11,516 nt of DNA from Streptosporangiaceae bacterium (GCA_030038715.1 JASHSO010000569.1:1-11516); one strand, 5' to 3'. Counted from the first letter of the stretch, positions 1-7,565 are shown. A program made the numbers and translations. Notes: generated from the letters alone by a model not told the origin.

Positions 1-263
1 TCGACGGGCTGCTGGCGACGATGTACGATTCCAGGACCCTGCACACCAGGGAGGTACTCGCGGGCGTCGTCGAGGGCTTCGGCGAGCGGGTATTCCACAC
101 TGTGATCAGCCGGACAGTTCGCTTCCCCGATGCCACAGTGGCAGGAGAGCCGATCATCCGGTTCGATCCCGCGTGCAATGGCGCCAGCGCTTACCGGGAG
201 CTGGCCAAGGAGGTTCTGGACCGGTGGCGTCGGGGCGTTCCCGCGGGTCCCGCTCGAGGGTAA
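1..263 (+). CDS. ParA/Soj-family chromosome-partitioning ATPase, C-terminal part (5' end outside window)
   Basis: The frame is open from base 3 to the TAA at 261-263 and gives the last 86 or so residues of a ParA/Soj (MinD-like) ATPase. The stretch reads DGLLATMYDSRTLHTREVL, followed by a V(F)HTVISRTVRFPDATVAGEPI segment and a closing helix AYRELAKEVLDRW, which is the usual C-terminus of Soj proteins. The Walker A and B motifs lie upstream and cannot be seen. ParA proteins are dimerising, DNA-binding ATPases that position DNA cargo. This copy sits just before scpA, as the Rv1708-type ParA paralogue does in other actinobacteria, so it is probably not the origin-proximal parA that pairs with parB. 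An ATG at 21 is internal and is not the true start. Family call is firm; exact role is inferred. Confidence 0.88.
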   Translation, partial: DGLLATMYDSRTLHTREVLAGVVEGFGERVFHTVISRTVRFPDATVAGEPIIRFDPACNGASAYRELAKEVLDRWRRGVPAGPARG

Positions 264-559
264 GCCTGCCCGGAGTCGCGGAGCTGCTGCGACCTTCGGC
301 CCGCGGCCCGGTCATCGAGACCGAGCGGCAGGCGAGTGGCAGGGAGGCGCACCCTCAGAAGATCACTGTTTACCTGTCCGGCGCCGAGCTGATCGATCTT
401 GAACGGGCGCGGCTGGCGCTGCGGTCCTATGGGATCTCGGCCGACCGGGGCAGGATCGTCAGGGAGGCGCTGGCCATCTTGCTGGCCGACCTCGACGTGT
501 CCGGCGAGAGCAGCTTGGTCGCCAGGCGGCTCCGCGAGGGACGTGACAGCATCGGATAG
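224..559 (+). CDS. Small conserved actinobacterial protein with ribbon-helix-helix-like core, between parA and scpA
   Basis: I do not recognise a named gene. I chose GTG 224 because AAGGAGG at 207-213 lies 10 bases before it; an ATG at 173 is in frame but has no ribosome-binding site. The 111-residue product overlaps the ParA end by 40 bases. Its first 45 residues are Arg/Gly/Ser-rich and probably disordered. The remainder predicts a beta strand (KITVYLS, about residues 46-52), a helix (about 53-66), a short turn with Gly, and a second helix (DRGRIVREALAILLADL, about 74-91). This is the order of a CopG/Arc/ParG-type ribbon-helix-helix DNA-binding domain. The protein ends with a short basic tail. 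Such proteins often act as centromere-binding partners of ParA ATPases, and its place directly after a ParA and before ScpA fits that, but the function is an inference. A plain hypothetical with no DNA binding remains possible. Confidence 0.75.
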   Translation: MASGRSRGSRSRVSLPGVAELLRPSARGPVIETERQASGREAHPQKITVYLSGAELIDLERARLALRSYGISADRGRIVREALAILLADLDVSGESSLVARRLREGRDSIG

Positions 560-572
560 CCTCGAGAGCGGG

Positions 573-1445
573 ATGGGGGCGGCCGCTGGCCGCGGATCGC
601 GCGGCGGCTCTGGATCCGCGATGACTATCATGACGACCGGCGAGACAGGCGAGACGGCCGCGGCTGGCGGCTTCCAGGTGCATCTCGATGTCTTCGAGGG
701 CCCGTTCGACCTGCTGCTCGCGTTGATCTCCAAGCACAAGCTGGACATCACCGAGATAGCACTGTCCAGCGTCACCGACGAGTTCATCGGCTACATCACA
801 GCGCTCGCTGATGCGTGGGAACTCGATCAGGCCAGCTACTTCCTGGTCGTGGCTGCGACGCTGCTCGACCTGAAGGCGGCGCGGCTGCTGCCCTCAGGCG
901 AGGTTGACGACGAGGAGGACCTTGCCCTGCTCGAGGCGAGGGACCTGCTGTTCGCCCGGCTGCTGCAATACCGTGCCTACAAGGAGGTAGCGGCCCTGTT
1001 TGCCAGCCGGATGGCTGAGCAGGCCCGCCGGTTCCCGCGCAGGGTGCAGATGGAACCCCGATTCGCCGAAGTGCTGCCCGAGGTTCTGATCGGCCTCGGT
1101 GCCGCCGAGTTCGCAGCCATCGCGGCCCGGATGCTCAAGCCGCGCACGCCAGCCGCAGTGTCCACAGCGCACTTGCACATGCCGCAGACGTCGGTGCGAG
1201 AGCAGGCTGAGATACTGCTCGCACGGCTGCGCTCGCTGCGCCGGGCCACGTTCCGGCAGCTGATAGCCGGCTGCGCCGGGACCTATGAGGTAGTGGCCAG
1301 GTTCCTCGCGGTGCTGGAGCTGTACCGGGACGGGCTGGTTGGCCTGGATCAGGCGGATCCGCTGGGCGAGCTTGTCGTGTGCCTGGCGCTTCGGCAGTCG
1401 AGCCAGCAGGACCCCGACCAGGAAGATGACCGCGACCATGACTGA
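573..1445 (+). CDS. scpA: Segregation and condensation protein A (kleisin)
   Basis: ScpA is the kleisin subunit of the SMC-ScpAB condensin. Its N-terminal domain binds the SMC neck, its middle binds the ScpB dimer and its C-terminal winged helix binds the SMC head, closing a ring around DNA. The sequence shows the diagnostic FEGPFDLLLALISKHKLDI motif (about residues 41-60), the helix FLVVAATLLDLKAARLLP, LLEARDLLFARLLQYRAYKEVA, and a C-terminal winged-helix segment TFRQLIAGCAG...VARFLAVLELYRDGLV. The last 15 residues are an acidic Gln/Asp tail. The start is uncertain: ATG 573 is taken because it lies 13 bases past the previous stop, but ATG 621 and ATG 630 are also in frame, GTG 543 would overlap the upstream gene, and none has a strong ribosome-binding site. 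The conserved part is unaffected. scpB follows with an 8-base overlap, so the two partners are probably made in coupled translation. Confidence 0.95.
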   Translation: MGAAAGRGSRGGSGSAMTIMTTGETGETAAAGGFQVHLDVFEGPFDLLLALISKHKLDITEIALSSVTDEFIGYITALADAWELDQASYFLVVAATLLDLKAARLLPSGEVDDEEDLALLEARDLLFARLLQYRAYKEVAALFASRMAEQARRFPRRVQMEPRFAEVLPEVLIGLGAAEFAAIAARMLKPRTPAAVSTAHLHMPQTSVREQAEILLARLRSLRRATFRQLIAGCAGTYEVVARFLAVLELYRDGLVGLDQADPLGELVVCLALRQSSQQDPDQEDDRDHD

Positions 1446-2040
1446 CCAACCCGCGCAGGCTCAGGACGCTGGCGGGCCGGCGGGCGAGGGTCCAGGCGTG
1501 GCTGCCAGCCTGGAGGCGGTGCTGCTGGTGGCGGACGAGCCTGTGCCGGAGTCCGTGCTTGCCGAGGTCGTGCAGCGGCCGGCTGCTGACGTGATCGCCG
1601 TCCTGCGTGAACTGGCCGACTCCTACACGCGCGAGAGACGCGGCTTCGACCTGCGCGAAGTGGCAGGCGGCTGGCGGCTGTACACCAGGGCTGAATGCGC
1701 GGGAGTGGTCCAGCGCTTCGTCAGTGACGGGCAGGAGGTCAGGCTCACCCAGGCGGCGCTGGAGACGCTGGCCGTCGTCGCCTATCGGCAGCCAGTGAGC
1801 AGGGCGCGGGTCTCGGCGGTGCGCGGGGTGAACTGCGACGGCGTCATGCGCACTCTGGTGCTGCGCGGGCTGGTCGAAGAGGCCGGCACGGACCAGGAGA
1901 CGGGCGCGACCTTGTTCCGGACCACCGGCTACTTCCTGGAGCGGCTCGGCCTGTCGGGGCTGTCGGACCTGCCGGAGCTGACGCCGTTCCTGCCCGAGGC
2001 CGACGACATGACGGACGGCGGTCGTGGGAATGGCCAGTAG
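1438..2040 (+). CDS. scpB: Segregation and condensation protein B
   Basis: ScpB forms a dimer that binds the centre of ScpA within the SMC condensin complex. The 200-residue product has two winged-helix domains typical of the family: the first begins LEAVLLVADEPVPESVLAEVV (about residues 25-45), and the second contains VRLTQAALETLAVVAYRQPVSRARVSAVRGVNCDGVMRTLVLRGLVEEAG, with the highly conserved ETLAVVAYRQP and RGV segments. It then has LFRTTGYFLERLGLSGLSDLPEL, the usual ScpB end. ATG 1438 overlaps the scpA stop by 8 bases; ATG 1426 in the same frame would add four residues. An AGGA sits at 1420-1423, too close to 1426 and rather far from 1438, so coupling to scpA is likely to matter. Length is normal for the family. 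Confidence 0.95.
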   Translation: MTDQPAQAQDAGGPAGEGPGVAASLEAVLLVADEPVPESVLAEVVQRPAADVIAVLRELADSYTRERRGFDLREVAGGWRLYTRAECAGVVQRFVSDGQEVRLTQAALETLAVVAYRQPVSRARVSAVRGVNCDGVMRTLVLRGLVEEAGTDQETGATLFRTTGYFLERLGLSGLSDLPELTPFLPEADDMTDGGRGNGQ

Positions 2041-2875
2041 CGGGCGGCCCGGGGCCGGCATGGCGCACGCTAGCCGCGGTGATCGCGGTGATAACGGCGA
2101 CGGCTGGGCCGACGTCGATACTGCCCGGCGCGACTCGCTCACCGACGTTCCTGGTGGCGTTCGGCTTCAGAAGGTGCTGGCAGCCGCCGGAGTCGGCAGC
2201 AGGCGGGCATGCGAGGTGCTGATCGGCCAGGGCAGGGTCGAAGTCGATGGCGAGGTCGTGCGCCGGTACGGCGCCCGGGTCGACCCGCGCAGCCAGGTCA
2301 TCAGGGTGGACGGGCGGCGGATCCCGGCACGAGAGGACCTGATATACGTAGCGCTGAACAAGCCGGCTGGCGTGCTGACGACGATGTCCGACAGCCGCGG
2401 CCGCCCGACCATGGCCGACTTCCTCGGCAACATCAGCGAGCGGCTCTTCCATGCGGGCAGGCTTGATTACGACACCGAGGGTCTGATGCTGCTGATGAAC
2501 GACGGTGACCTGGCCCACCGCCTGACTCATCCGCGCTTCGGCGTGCCCAAGACCTACCTTGCCGACGTGGCTGGCCCGGTACCCAAGGATCTTGGCAGGC
2601 AGCTCATCACCGGGATCGAGCTCGACGACGGTGTCGCGAGCGCGGATAGGTTCCGCGTGGTCGAACGGGCCGGTTCGCGTGCGCTCGTGGAAGTCACCTT
2701 GCACGAGGGCCGCAAGCACATTGTCAAGCGAATGCTGGCCGCTGCAGGTCACCCCGTGAGCCGACTAGTGCGGACGCAGATCGGCCCGGTCACGCTGGGC
2801 TCGCTGCGATCGGGAATGACCAGGCAGCTATCGACCGAGGAGGTCGGGGACCTCTACTCCGCCGTCGGCCTGTAG
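2030..2875 (+). CDS. rluB: 23S rRNA pseudouridine synthase, RluB/RsuA family
   Basis: The product of about 281 residues would convert a specific uridine in ribosomal RNA to pseudouridine. An N-terminal S4 RNA-binding domain is clear (VRLQKVLAAAGVGSRRACEVLI followed by GRVEVDGEVV). The catalytic domain follows, with LNKPAGVLTT, the motif GRLDYDTEGLMLLMNDGDLAHRLTHPR carrying the catalytic aspartate, FGVPKTYLADV, and LHEGRKHIVKRMLAAAGHPVSRLVR. The first 40 or so residues are a polar, probably disordered extension. ATG 2030 overlaps the scpB stop (TAG, 2038-2040); GTG 2024 and ATG 2060 are possible alternatives. In Mycobacterium the same gene follows scpB. RluB versus another RsuA-family member is inferred from gene order; the target uridine cannot be read from sequence. 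Confidence 0.92.
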   Translation: MASSGRPGAGMAHASRGDRGDNGDGWADVDTARRDSLTDVPGGVRLQKVLAAAGVGSRRACEVLIGQGRVEVDGEVVRRYGARVDPRSQVIRVDGRRIPAREDLIYVALNKPAGVLTTMSDSRGRPTMADFLGNISERLFHAGRLDYDTEGLMLLMNDGDLAHRLTHPRFGVPKTYLADVAGPVPKDLGRQLITGIELDDGVASADRFRVVERAGSRALVEVTLHEGRKHIVKRMLAAAGHPVSRLVRTQIGPVTLGSLRSGMTRQLSTEEVGDLYSAVGL

Positions 2876-2911
2876 CCGACACGACGGCAATCAACCCGGG
2901 AAGGGGAGCAC

Positions 2912-3274
2912 GTGGCTGTCCGCGCAGTCCGAGGCGCGATCCAAGTTGATGCCAACGAGCGCGCCGACATCCTGGCCGGCGCCGCGGAGCTGGTCACCGA
3001 GGTGATGACGCGGAACGACCTCAGCACAGACGACGTCATCAGCGTCATCTTCACCGCCACGGCGGACCTGAACGCCGAGTTTCCGGCCCTGGCCGCCCGG
3101 CAGCTCGGCTTCCAGGAAATCCCGCTGCTGTGCGGTACGGAGATCGACGTCCCTGGCGCGATGCCGCGCGTCGTCCGGCTGATGATGCATGTCGAGACCG
3201 ACAAGGCCAGGGCGCGACTGCAGCACGTCTATCTGCGCGGTGCCGCGGCGCTGCGGCTGGACATCGCACAGTGA
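2912..3274 (+). CDS. aroH: Chorismate mutase, AroH type (monofunctional)
   Basis: This 120-residue enzyme should rearrange chorismate to prephenate, the first committed step to phenylalanine and tyrosine. It matches the trimeric Bacillus subtilis AroH fold rather than the helical AroQ fold. The known active-site residues are all in place by motif: Arg7 (VRAVRGA), Cys74 and Glu77 (PLLCGTEID), Arg89 (VRLMMHV) and Tyr107 (LQHVYLRGA). The strand FTATADLNAEFPA is also typical. The GTG start at 2912 has AAGGGGAG at 2901-2908 just ahead of it, one of the better ribosome-binding sites in this region. The preceding 36-base gap shows no clear promoter. Its stop overlaps the next gene's start in GTGA (3271-3274), so it is coupled to prephenate dehydrogenase, the enzyme using its product. 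Confidence 0.95.
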   Translation: MAVRAVRGAIQVDANERADILAGAAELVTEVMTRNDLSTDDVISVIFTATADLNAEFPALAARQLGFQEIPLLCGTEIDVPGAMPRVVRLMMHVETDKARARLQHVYLRGAAALRLDIAQ

Positions 3275-4398
3275 GCCTTCCGCGTCAGCCCAGGAAGGAT
3301 GCGACCGCGTGGCCGGAGAGCGCAGTCGTAATCGGCACCGGTTTGATCGGCACCTCGGTGGCGCTCGCCCTGCGCGAGCGAGGCTTGGCCGTGTGGTTGC
3401 AAGACCGCGACGAGGCCGCGGCCCGGCTGGCAGCCGATCTTGGTGCGGGTGCCTTGCTGCCGGAGTCGGGGCCGGGCGGCGGCCCGGCCGACGTGGCGGT
3501 CCTCGCGGTGCCGCCGAACGCGGTCGCTGCGGAGCTGCTCGCGGCACAGCGGCGCGGACTGGCGCGGGCATACACCGATGTCGCGAGCGTGAAGCAGCTG
3601 CCGCTCGATAACGCCCGTGAGCGTGGCTGCGACATGCAGAACTATGTTCCTGGCCACCCGGTCTCCGGCCGTGAGCGGTCCGGCCCGGCAGCTGCCAGGG
3701 CTGACTTGTTCCTGGGCAGGCCGTGGGTGATCTGCCCGCAGCCGGAGAACGACCTGCAGGCAATAGACCTGGTAACGGGGTTGTCCCAAGCGTGCGGCGC
3801 CCAGCCGGTCGCAGTGTCTGCAACCGAGCACGACCAATGGCTCGCGCTGGTGTCGCACGCTCCGCACGTGGTCGCCGCGGCCATGGCAGCCCGACTTGAG
3901 CAGGCACCAGAGGCCGCGCTAGCGCTGGCCGGCCAGGGCCTGCGCGACGTGACCAGGGTCGCGGCCGGCGATCCCGCGATGTGGTCGCACATCCTGGCGG
4001 CTAACGCGGGGCCAGCCAGTTCTGTGCTCAGGCAGGTCGCGGCCGAACTAGAGCAGGCGGCCGACGCGCTCCAGCTGGCGGACAGCCGCGACGGGCAGGC
4101 TGGCAAGCATGTTGCCGCACTGCTGGAGCGCGGATCGGCCGGAGTCGGCAGGATTCCCGGCAAGCAGGGCGGCGGCGCCCGCGCCTACCAGACCGTGCAG
4201 GTGGTCATACCGGACACGCCAGGCGAGCTGGCCAGGCTGCTAGCAGCAGCCGCGGACGCGGGCATCAACGTGGAAGACGTCGGCCTCGAGCACTCGCCTG
4301 GGCTGCCCGTCGGCGTTGCCGAACTGTGGGTCCGGCCAGAGTCCGCCGCGCAACTCACCGACGCGCTGGCAGCGGCGGGCTGGCCGGTTCGCCGGTAG
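3271..4398 (+). CDS. tyrA: Prephenate dehydrogenase with C-terminal ACT domain
   Basis: The 375-residue product should oxidise prephenate to 4-hydroxyphenylpyruvate for tyrosine synthesis, using NAD(P)+. The N-terminal Rossmann fold carries VVIGTGLIGTS (GxGxxG at about residues 22-27). YTDVASVKQ, PGHPVSGRERSG with the conserved His129, and the SHAPHVVAAAMA segment are hallmarks of the family. Near the end the PGKQGGG linker leads into an ACT domain (about residues 307-373, YQTVQVVIPDTPGELARLLAAAADAGINVEDV), which in related enzymes binds an amino acid, most likely tyrosine as feedback inhibitor (inference). GTG 3271 is chosen because it overlaps the aroH stop as GTGA. The prior frame is open upstream inside aroH but does not code there. 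The pair aroH-tyrA forms a two-step module inserted in the rluB-cmk interval. Confidence 0.94.
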   Translation: MSLPRQPRKDATAWPESAVVIGTGLIGTSVALALRERGLAVWLQDRDEAAARLAADLGAGALLPESGPGGGPADVAVLAVPPNAVAAELLAAQRRGLARAYTDVASVKQLPLDNARERGCDMQNYVPGHPVSGRERSGPAAARADLFLGRPWVICPQPENDLQAIDLVTGLSQACGAQPVAVSATEHDQWLALVSHAPHVVAAAMAARLEQAPEAALALAGQGLRDVTRVAAGDPAMWSHILAANAGPASSVLRQVAAELEQAADALQLADSRDGQAGKHVAALLERGSAGVGRIPGKQGGGARAYQTVQVVIPDTPGELARLLAAAADAGINVEDVGLEHSPGLPVGVAELWVRPESAAQLTDALAAAGWPVRR

Positions 4399-4442
4399 CA
4401 TCGCCTAATGACCGAATCACCTGTCCGACGGTACTAGCCGGC

Positions 4443-5153
4443 ATGGACACAGTGCAGCAGTGCGACCATCAGGCCGCCCTGGTCGTTGCCGTGGACGGGC
4501 CGGCCGGCTCGGGTAAGTCGACAGCCGCCCGGCAGGCCGCCATCGAACTCGGCCTGCGTTACCTGGACACCGGCGCTATGTACCGGGCGCTCACCTGGTG
4601 GCTGCTCAGCCAGCGGGTCGATCTCGCTGATGCGACGGCGGTCACGGCGATGCTCGGCCGGCCGCGTCTGACCGTGGAGACGGATCCGCGAGCGCCGCGG
4701 ATTCTGGTAGATAGTGCGGATGTGACCGGCGTCGTCCGCGGCAGGGAGGTCAGCAACGCCGTCAGCCTGGTGGCCGCGATCCCGCAGGTGCGGGAGACCC
4801 TTATCGCCATGCAGCGGCAGATCATCGCCGCCGCCGTCGCTGCGGGGACCGGGATCGTAGCCGAGGGGCGCGACATCGGGAGCGTGGTAGCGCCGGACGC
4901 CGCCGTGAAGGTATTCCTCACCGCCAGCGAACAGGTCAGGGCTCGGCGCCGCAGCGCCGATCTGTCCGCGGACCCGGCAGCTACCGTGGCGACGACGCAG
5001 CGGGAGCAGGCGCGCCGGGACAGGCTGGACGCGCCGCAGATGGTCTTGGCCGCTGACGCGGTGCAGATCGACACCACGATGCTTGGCTTGGACGAGGTCG
5101 TGGCTCAGATCGTCGGGCTCGCCCGGAGGCAGGCAGTGGCGCCACATGGTTGA
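4443..5153 (+). CDS. cmk: Cytidylate (CMP/dCMP) kinase
   Basis: CMP kinase phosphorylates CMP and dCMP from ATP, recycling nucleotides for RNA, DNA and CTP-dependent synthesis. The 236-residue protein has the P-loop GPAGSGKST (residues 19-27), the substrate segment [13 protein letters not shown] (40-52), [11 protein letters not shown] (98-108) and [21 protein letters not shown] (139-159), followed by the lid region with RARRR. The segment [22 protein letters not shown] (191-212) lacks the Arg and the Ser-Pro-Leu usually found after RDxxDSxR in this family; see findings. ATG 4443 has no good ribosome-binding site and is 44 bases past the tyrA stop, the largest gap within the array. No alternative start lies nearby in frame. 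The stop overlaps the der start by 8 bases, as cmk and der do in other actinobacteria. Confidence 0.93.
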   Translation: MDTVQQCDHQAALVVAVDGPAGSGKSTAARQAAIELGLRYLDTGAMYRALTWWLLSQRVDLADATAVTAMLGRPRLTVETDPRAPRILVDSADVTGVVRGREVSNAVSLVAAIPQVRETLIAMQRQIIAAAVAAGTGIVAEGRDIGSVVAPDAAVKVFLTASEQVRARRRSADLSADPAATVATTQREQARRDRLDAPQMVLAADAVQIDTTMLGLDEVVAQIVGLARRQAVAPHG

Positions 5154-6552
5154 CCAGGACCAAGCCGCAGGCCGGCCGGATGCGCCCACTCCGGTGGTAG
5201 CCGTGGTCGGTCGGCCGAACGTCGGCAAATCCACCCTGGTGAACAGGATCCTCGGCAGCCGCCAGGCCGTCGTCGAGGATACTCCGGGTGTCACGAGGGA
5301 CCGCGTCAGCTACGACGCGACGTGGCGGGGCCGCGCCTTCACGCTGGTGGACACCGGTGGCTGGGAGCCGTTCGCGGAACGTACGCCGGCCCTGGCCGCC
5401 AAGGTAGCTGCCCAGGCCAGGCTCGCGGTCGATGCGGCGGACGCCGTCCTGTTCGTGGTCGACGCGGTTGTCGGAGTGACCGAGGCGGACGCGGCGGTGG
5501 CGGCCGTGCTGCGCCGCTCACGCAAGCCCGTGATCGTAGCGGCCAACAAGATCGACGATGCGCCCGCCGAGCCCGAGGCGCATGCGCTGTGGTCGCTCGG
5601 CCTCGGCCAGCCAGTGGCCGTCAGTGCCCTGCACGGCCGCGGCAGCGGCGACCTGCTCGACGCAGTGCTCAACGCGCTGCCGGACGCCCCGGAGGAACGC
5701 TACGACTCGGAGGAGGGACCGCGCCGGGTCGCGCTGATCGGGCGTCCCAACGTGGGGAAGTCGAGCCTGCTGAACAAGCTGGCCGGCGCGGAGCGCGCGC
5801 TGGTGGACGCGGCCGCGGGCACCACTCGCGATCCTGTCGACGAGCTGATTGAACTGGGCGGCCAGACATGGCGTTTTGTCGACACCGCCGGGATCCGGCG
5901 GCGCGTGCACCAGACGCAGGGGGCCGACTACTTCGCGGCACTGCGCACTGCACGGGCGCTGGAGCGGGCTGAGGTCGCCGTGGTGCTCATCGACGCGAGC
6001 GAGCCGCTAACCGAGCAGGACCAGCGCATCGTGTCGACTGTGGCAGAGGCGGGGCGGGCGCTCGTCGTCGCCTACAACAAGTGGGACTGGGTAGACGACG
6101 ACCGCAGGCAGTTCCTGGAGAAGGAGATCGACAGGCAGCTGCACATGGTGCGATGGGCACCCCGAGTCAACATCTCGGCTAAGACCGGCTGGCACGTCGA
6201 CCGGCTGGTCCCGGCGCTGGAGCTGGCGCTCGAGAGCTGGCAAGCCAGGGTGCCGACCGGCAGGCTGAACGCGTGGCTGTCGGCTCTCGTCGCGGCCACC
6301 CCGCCACCGGTCCGCGGTGGACGACAGCCGAGGATCATGTTTGCCACCCAGGCAAGCACAAGGCCGCCGCACTTCGTCCTGTTTACCAGCGGCTTTCTGC
6401 AGGCGGGTTATCGCAGGTTCCTCGAGCGCAAGCTCAGGGAGGAGTTTGGCTTTGCCGGCAGTCCGGTGCGCCTGTCGATGCGACTACGGGACACCAGGTC
6501 TGGGCCTTCGGGGCGGGCTGCGCGCGGGCCGGGGCGAGGATGCTGTCAGTAA
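5146..6552 (+). CDS. der: Ribosome-assembly double GTPase Der (EngA)
   Basis: Der is an essential GTPase that assists maturation of the 50S ribosomal subunit. The 468-residue product has two tandem G domains. The first has [24 protein letters not shown] and NKID. The second has [27 protein letters not shown] and NKWD. A C-terminal KH-like domain follows ([18 protein letters not shown], then [18 protein letters not shown] and [28 protein letters not shown]), ending in a basic Gly/Arg tail with two cysteines that is slightly longer than usual. ATG 5146 overlaps the cmk stop in ATGGTTGA. GGAGG at 5124-5128 is rather far upstream, so translation is probably coupled to cmk. It is the last gene of the conserved array; the following DNA is accessory in character. 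Confidence 0.96.
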   Translation: MVDQDQAAGRPDAPTPVVAVVGRPNVGKSTLVNRILGSRQAVVEDTPGVTRDRVSYDATWRGRAFTLVDTGGWEPFAERTPALAAKVAAQARLAVDAADAVLFVVDAVVGVTEADAAVAAVLRRSRKPVIVAANKIDDAPAEPEAHALWSLGLGQPVAVSALHGRGSGDLLDAVLNALPDAPEERYDSEEGPRRVALIGRPNVGKSSLLNKLAGAERALVDAAAGTTRDPVDELIELGGQTWRFVDTAGIRRRVHQTQGADYFAALRTARALERAEVAVVLIDASEPLTEQDQRIVSTVAEAGRALVVAYNKWDWVDDDRRQFLEKEIDRQLHMVRWAPRVNISAKTGWHVDRLVPALELALESWQARVPTGRLNAWLSALVAATPPPVRGGRQPRIMFATQASTRPPHFVLFTSGFLQAGYRRFLERKLREEFGFAGSPVRLSMRLRDTRSGPSGRAARGPGRGCCQ

Positions 6553-6629
6553 TGCGCTGACCAGGCGACGTTGTGACCGAAAGAGGTTGCGGAAATCCCA
6601 GACGGGACTCATCCGGCGCAGCGGCCTCG

Positions 6630-6663
6630 TGTATCGTCACTGTTGGCTCGAGGGGGCGATACA
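6630..6663. repeat. Inverted repeat ahead of the first XRE regulator gene
   Basis: TGTATCG at 6630-6636 is matched perfectly in reverse complement by CGATACA at 6657-6663, with 20 bases between. It lies just upstream of the GTG start at 6666 and within the only gap (6553-6665) separating der from this gene. Two half-sites about 27 bases apart centre to centre could be an operator for a dimeric regulator, possibly the neighbouring XRE protein itself. The stretch TATCGT at 6632-6637 could double as a -10 element, but no matching -35 is visible. Chance occurrence of 7-base arms cannot be excluded. Confidence 0.35.
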
Positions 6664-6665
6664 GC

Positions 6666-7565
6666 GTGTCGGTTAGCCCGACTGCCCGGCGCCGGCGTCT
6701 TGGCAGCGAGTTACGGCGGTTGCGCGAGTCGCAGTCGATCAGGCTTGACGACATAGCGCACCGGCTAAGCGTGGCTAGTTCGATGCTGTCAAAGATCGAG
6801 CTGGGCAAGGCTCGGACCAAAGCTGCCTACCTCACCGCGATGCTCGAGTTCTACGGCGTGAAAGACCCTATCCAGCGGCAGGTGCTGCACGATATGGCCC
6901 GGTCCGGGCACCGCAGGGGCCGGTGGGCGCTCTGGGGCGGCGCGCTGCCGGGCGGGTTCGGGATTTACGCCGGTCTTGAGGCCGAGGCCTCCTCGCTGCG
7001 CGTCTACGAAGCTCAGGTCGTGCATGGGCTGCTCCAGACGGAGGAATATGCGCGCGCGGTCATGACGACTGTGCGCCGGGGCCAGAGCCGGGAGGAGATC
7101 GAGCGACTGATCCGGATGCGCATGCGGCGTCAGGAGGTCGTGCTGGGTGAGCACCGGCTGGACCTCTGGATCATTCTGGACGAGGCAGTTCTGCGTCGCA
7201 TGATGGGAACGTCCGGGCTGATGCGCCGTCAGCTTGAGTACCTCTACGAGGCGAGCCAGTGGCCGCACGTCACGCTGCAGGTGCTGGCATTCAGCAGTGG
7301 AATGCATCCGGCCATGGGCGGCTCCTTTGCGATTATTGAATTCCCCGAGCGCCTTGATCCGGATATCCTTTATACCGAAGGCAACACTGGCCAGGCCTAT
7401 ATAGACGAACGAGACCGCGAGGTCAGCGCGCGTTCTGAGACTTTTGATTTGCTTCGCGCAGCAGCATTGTCGCCTGCCGATTCGGCGAGCCTGGTCCGGT
7501 TGATTGCGGAAGGCCCGCTGGAGCAGCAGCCAATTGAGCGTCTAGCCGGAGAGCTTTACGCCTGA
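6666..7565 (+). CDS. XRE-family helix-turn-helix regulator with DUF5753 domain (first of a pair)
   Basis: The 299-residue product has an N-terminal XRE helix-turn-helix (about residues 11-64: LGSELRRLRESQSIRLDDIAHRLSVASSMLSKIELGK), followed by a large DUF5753 domain beginning IYAGLEAEASSLRVYEAQVVHGLLQTEEYARAV (about 100-132) and running to near the end. Such proteins are abundant in Streptomyces and relatives and are presumed transcription regulators, often tied to development or secondary metabolism, with no known ligand for DUF5753. GTG 6666 is the best start: it begins MSVSPTARRRRLGSEL, with GGGGCGA a few bases upstream. No DUF397 gene, the usual neighbour, is seen. The 3' third has lower GC and codons such as TTT, ATT and GAA unlike der or tyrA, suggesting separate acquisition. 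Its final 24 bases overlap the end of the opposing XRE gene. Confidence 0.9.
   Translation: MSVSPTARRRRLGSELRRLRESQSIRLDDIAHRLSVASSMLSKIELGKARTKAAYLTAMLEFYGVKDPIQRQVLHDMARSGHRRGRWALWGGALPGGFGIYAGLEAEASSLRVYEAQVVHGLLQTEEYARAVMTTVRRGQSREEIERLIRMRMRRQEVVLGEHRLDLWIILDEAVLRRMMGTSGLMRRQLEYLYEASQWPHVTLQVLAFSSGMHPAMGGSFAIIEFPERLDPDILYTEGNTGQAYIDERDREVSARSETFDLLRAAALSPADSASLVRLIAEGPLEQQPIERLAGELYA

Noticed and set aside
399..572. Upstream extension of the ScpA frame
   Set aside because: It overlaps the ribbon-helix-helix-like gene in another frame, and the extra peptide is a Gly/Arg/Trp-rich shadow unlike ScpA.
1135..2142. Long open minus-strand frame opposite scpB and rluB
   Set aside because: It is antisense to well-identified genes; its peptide is Arg/Pro/Ala-rich and matches no family I know. 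Such frames are usual at high GC.
2891..3907. Long open minus-strand frame opposite aroH and tyrA
   Set aside because: Same reason: composition is that of an antisense shadow of genes whose products are clear.
6553..6665. Possible tRNA or terminator after der
   Set aside because: No cloverleaf-like pattern or strong hairpin with T-run could be found by eye; the inverted repeat at 6630-6663 is the only structure seen.
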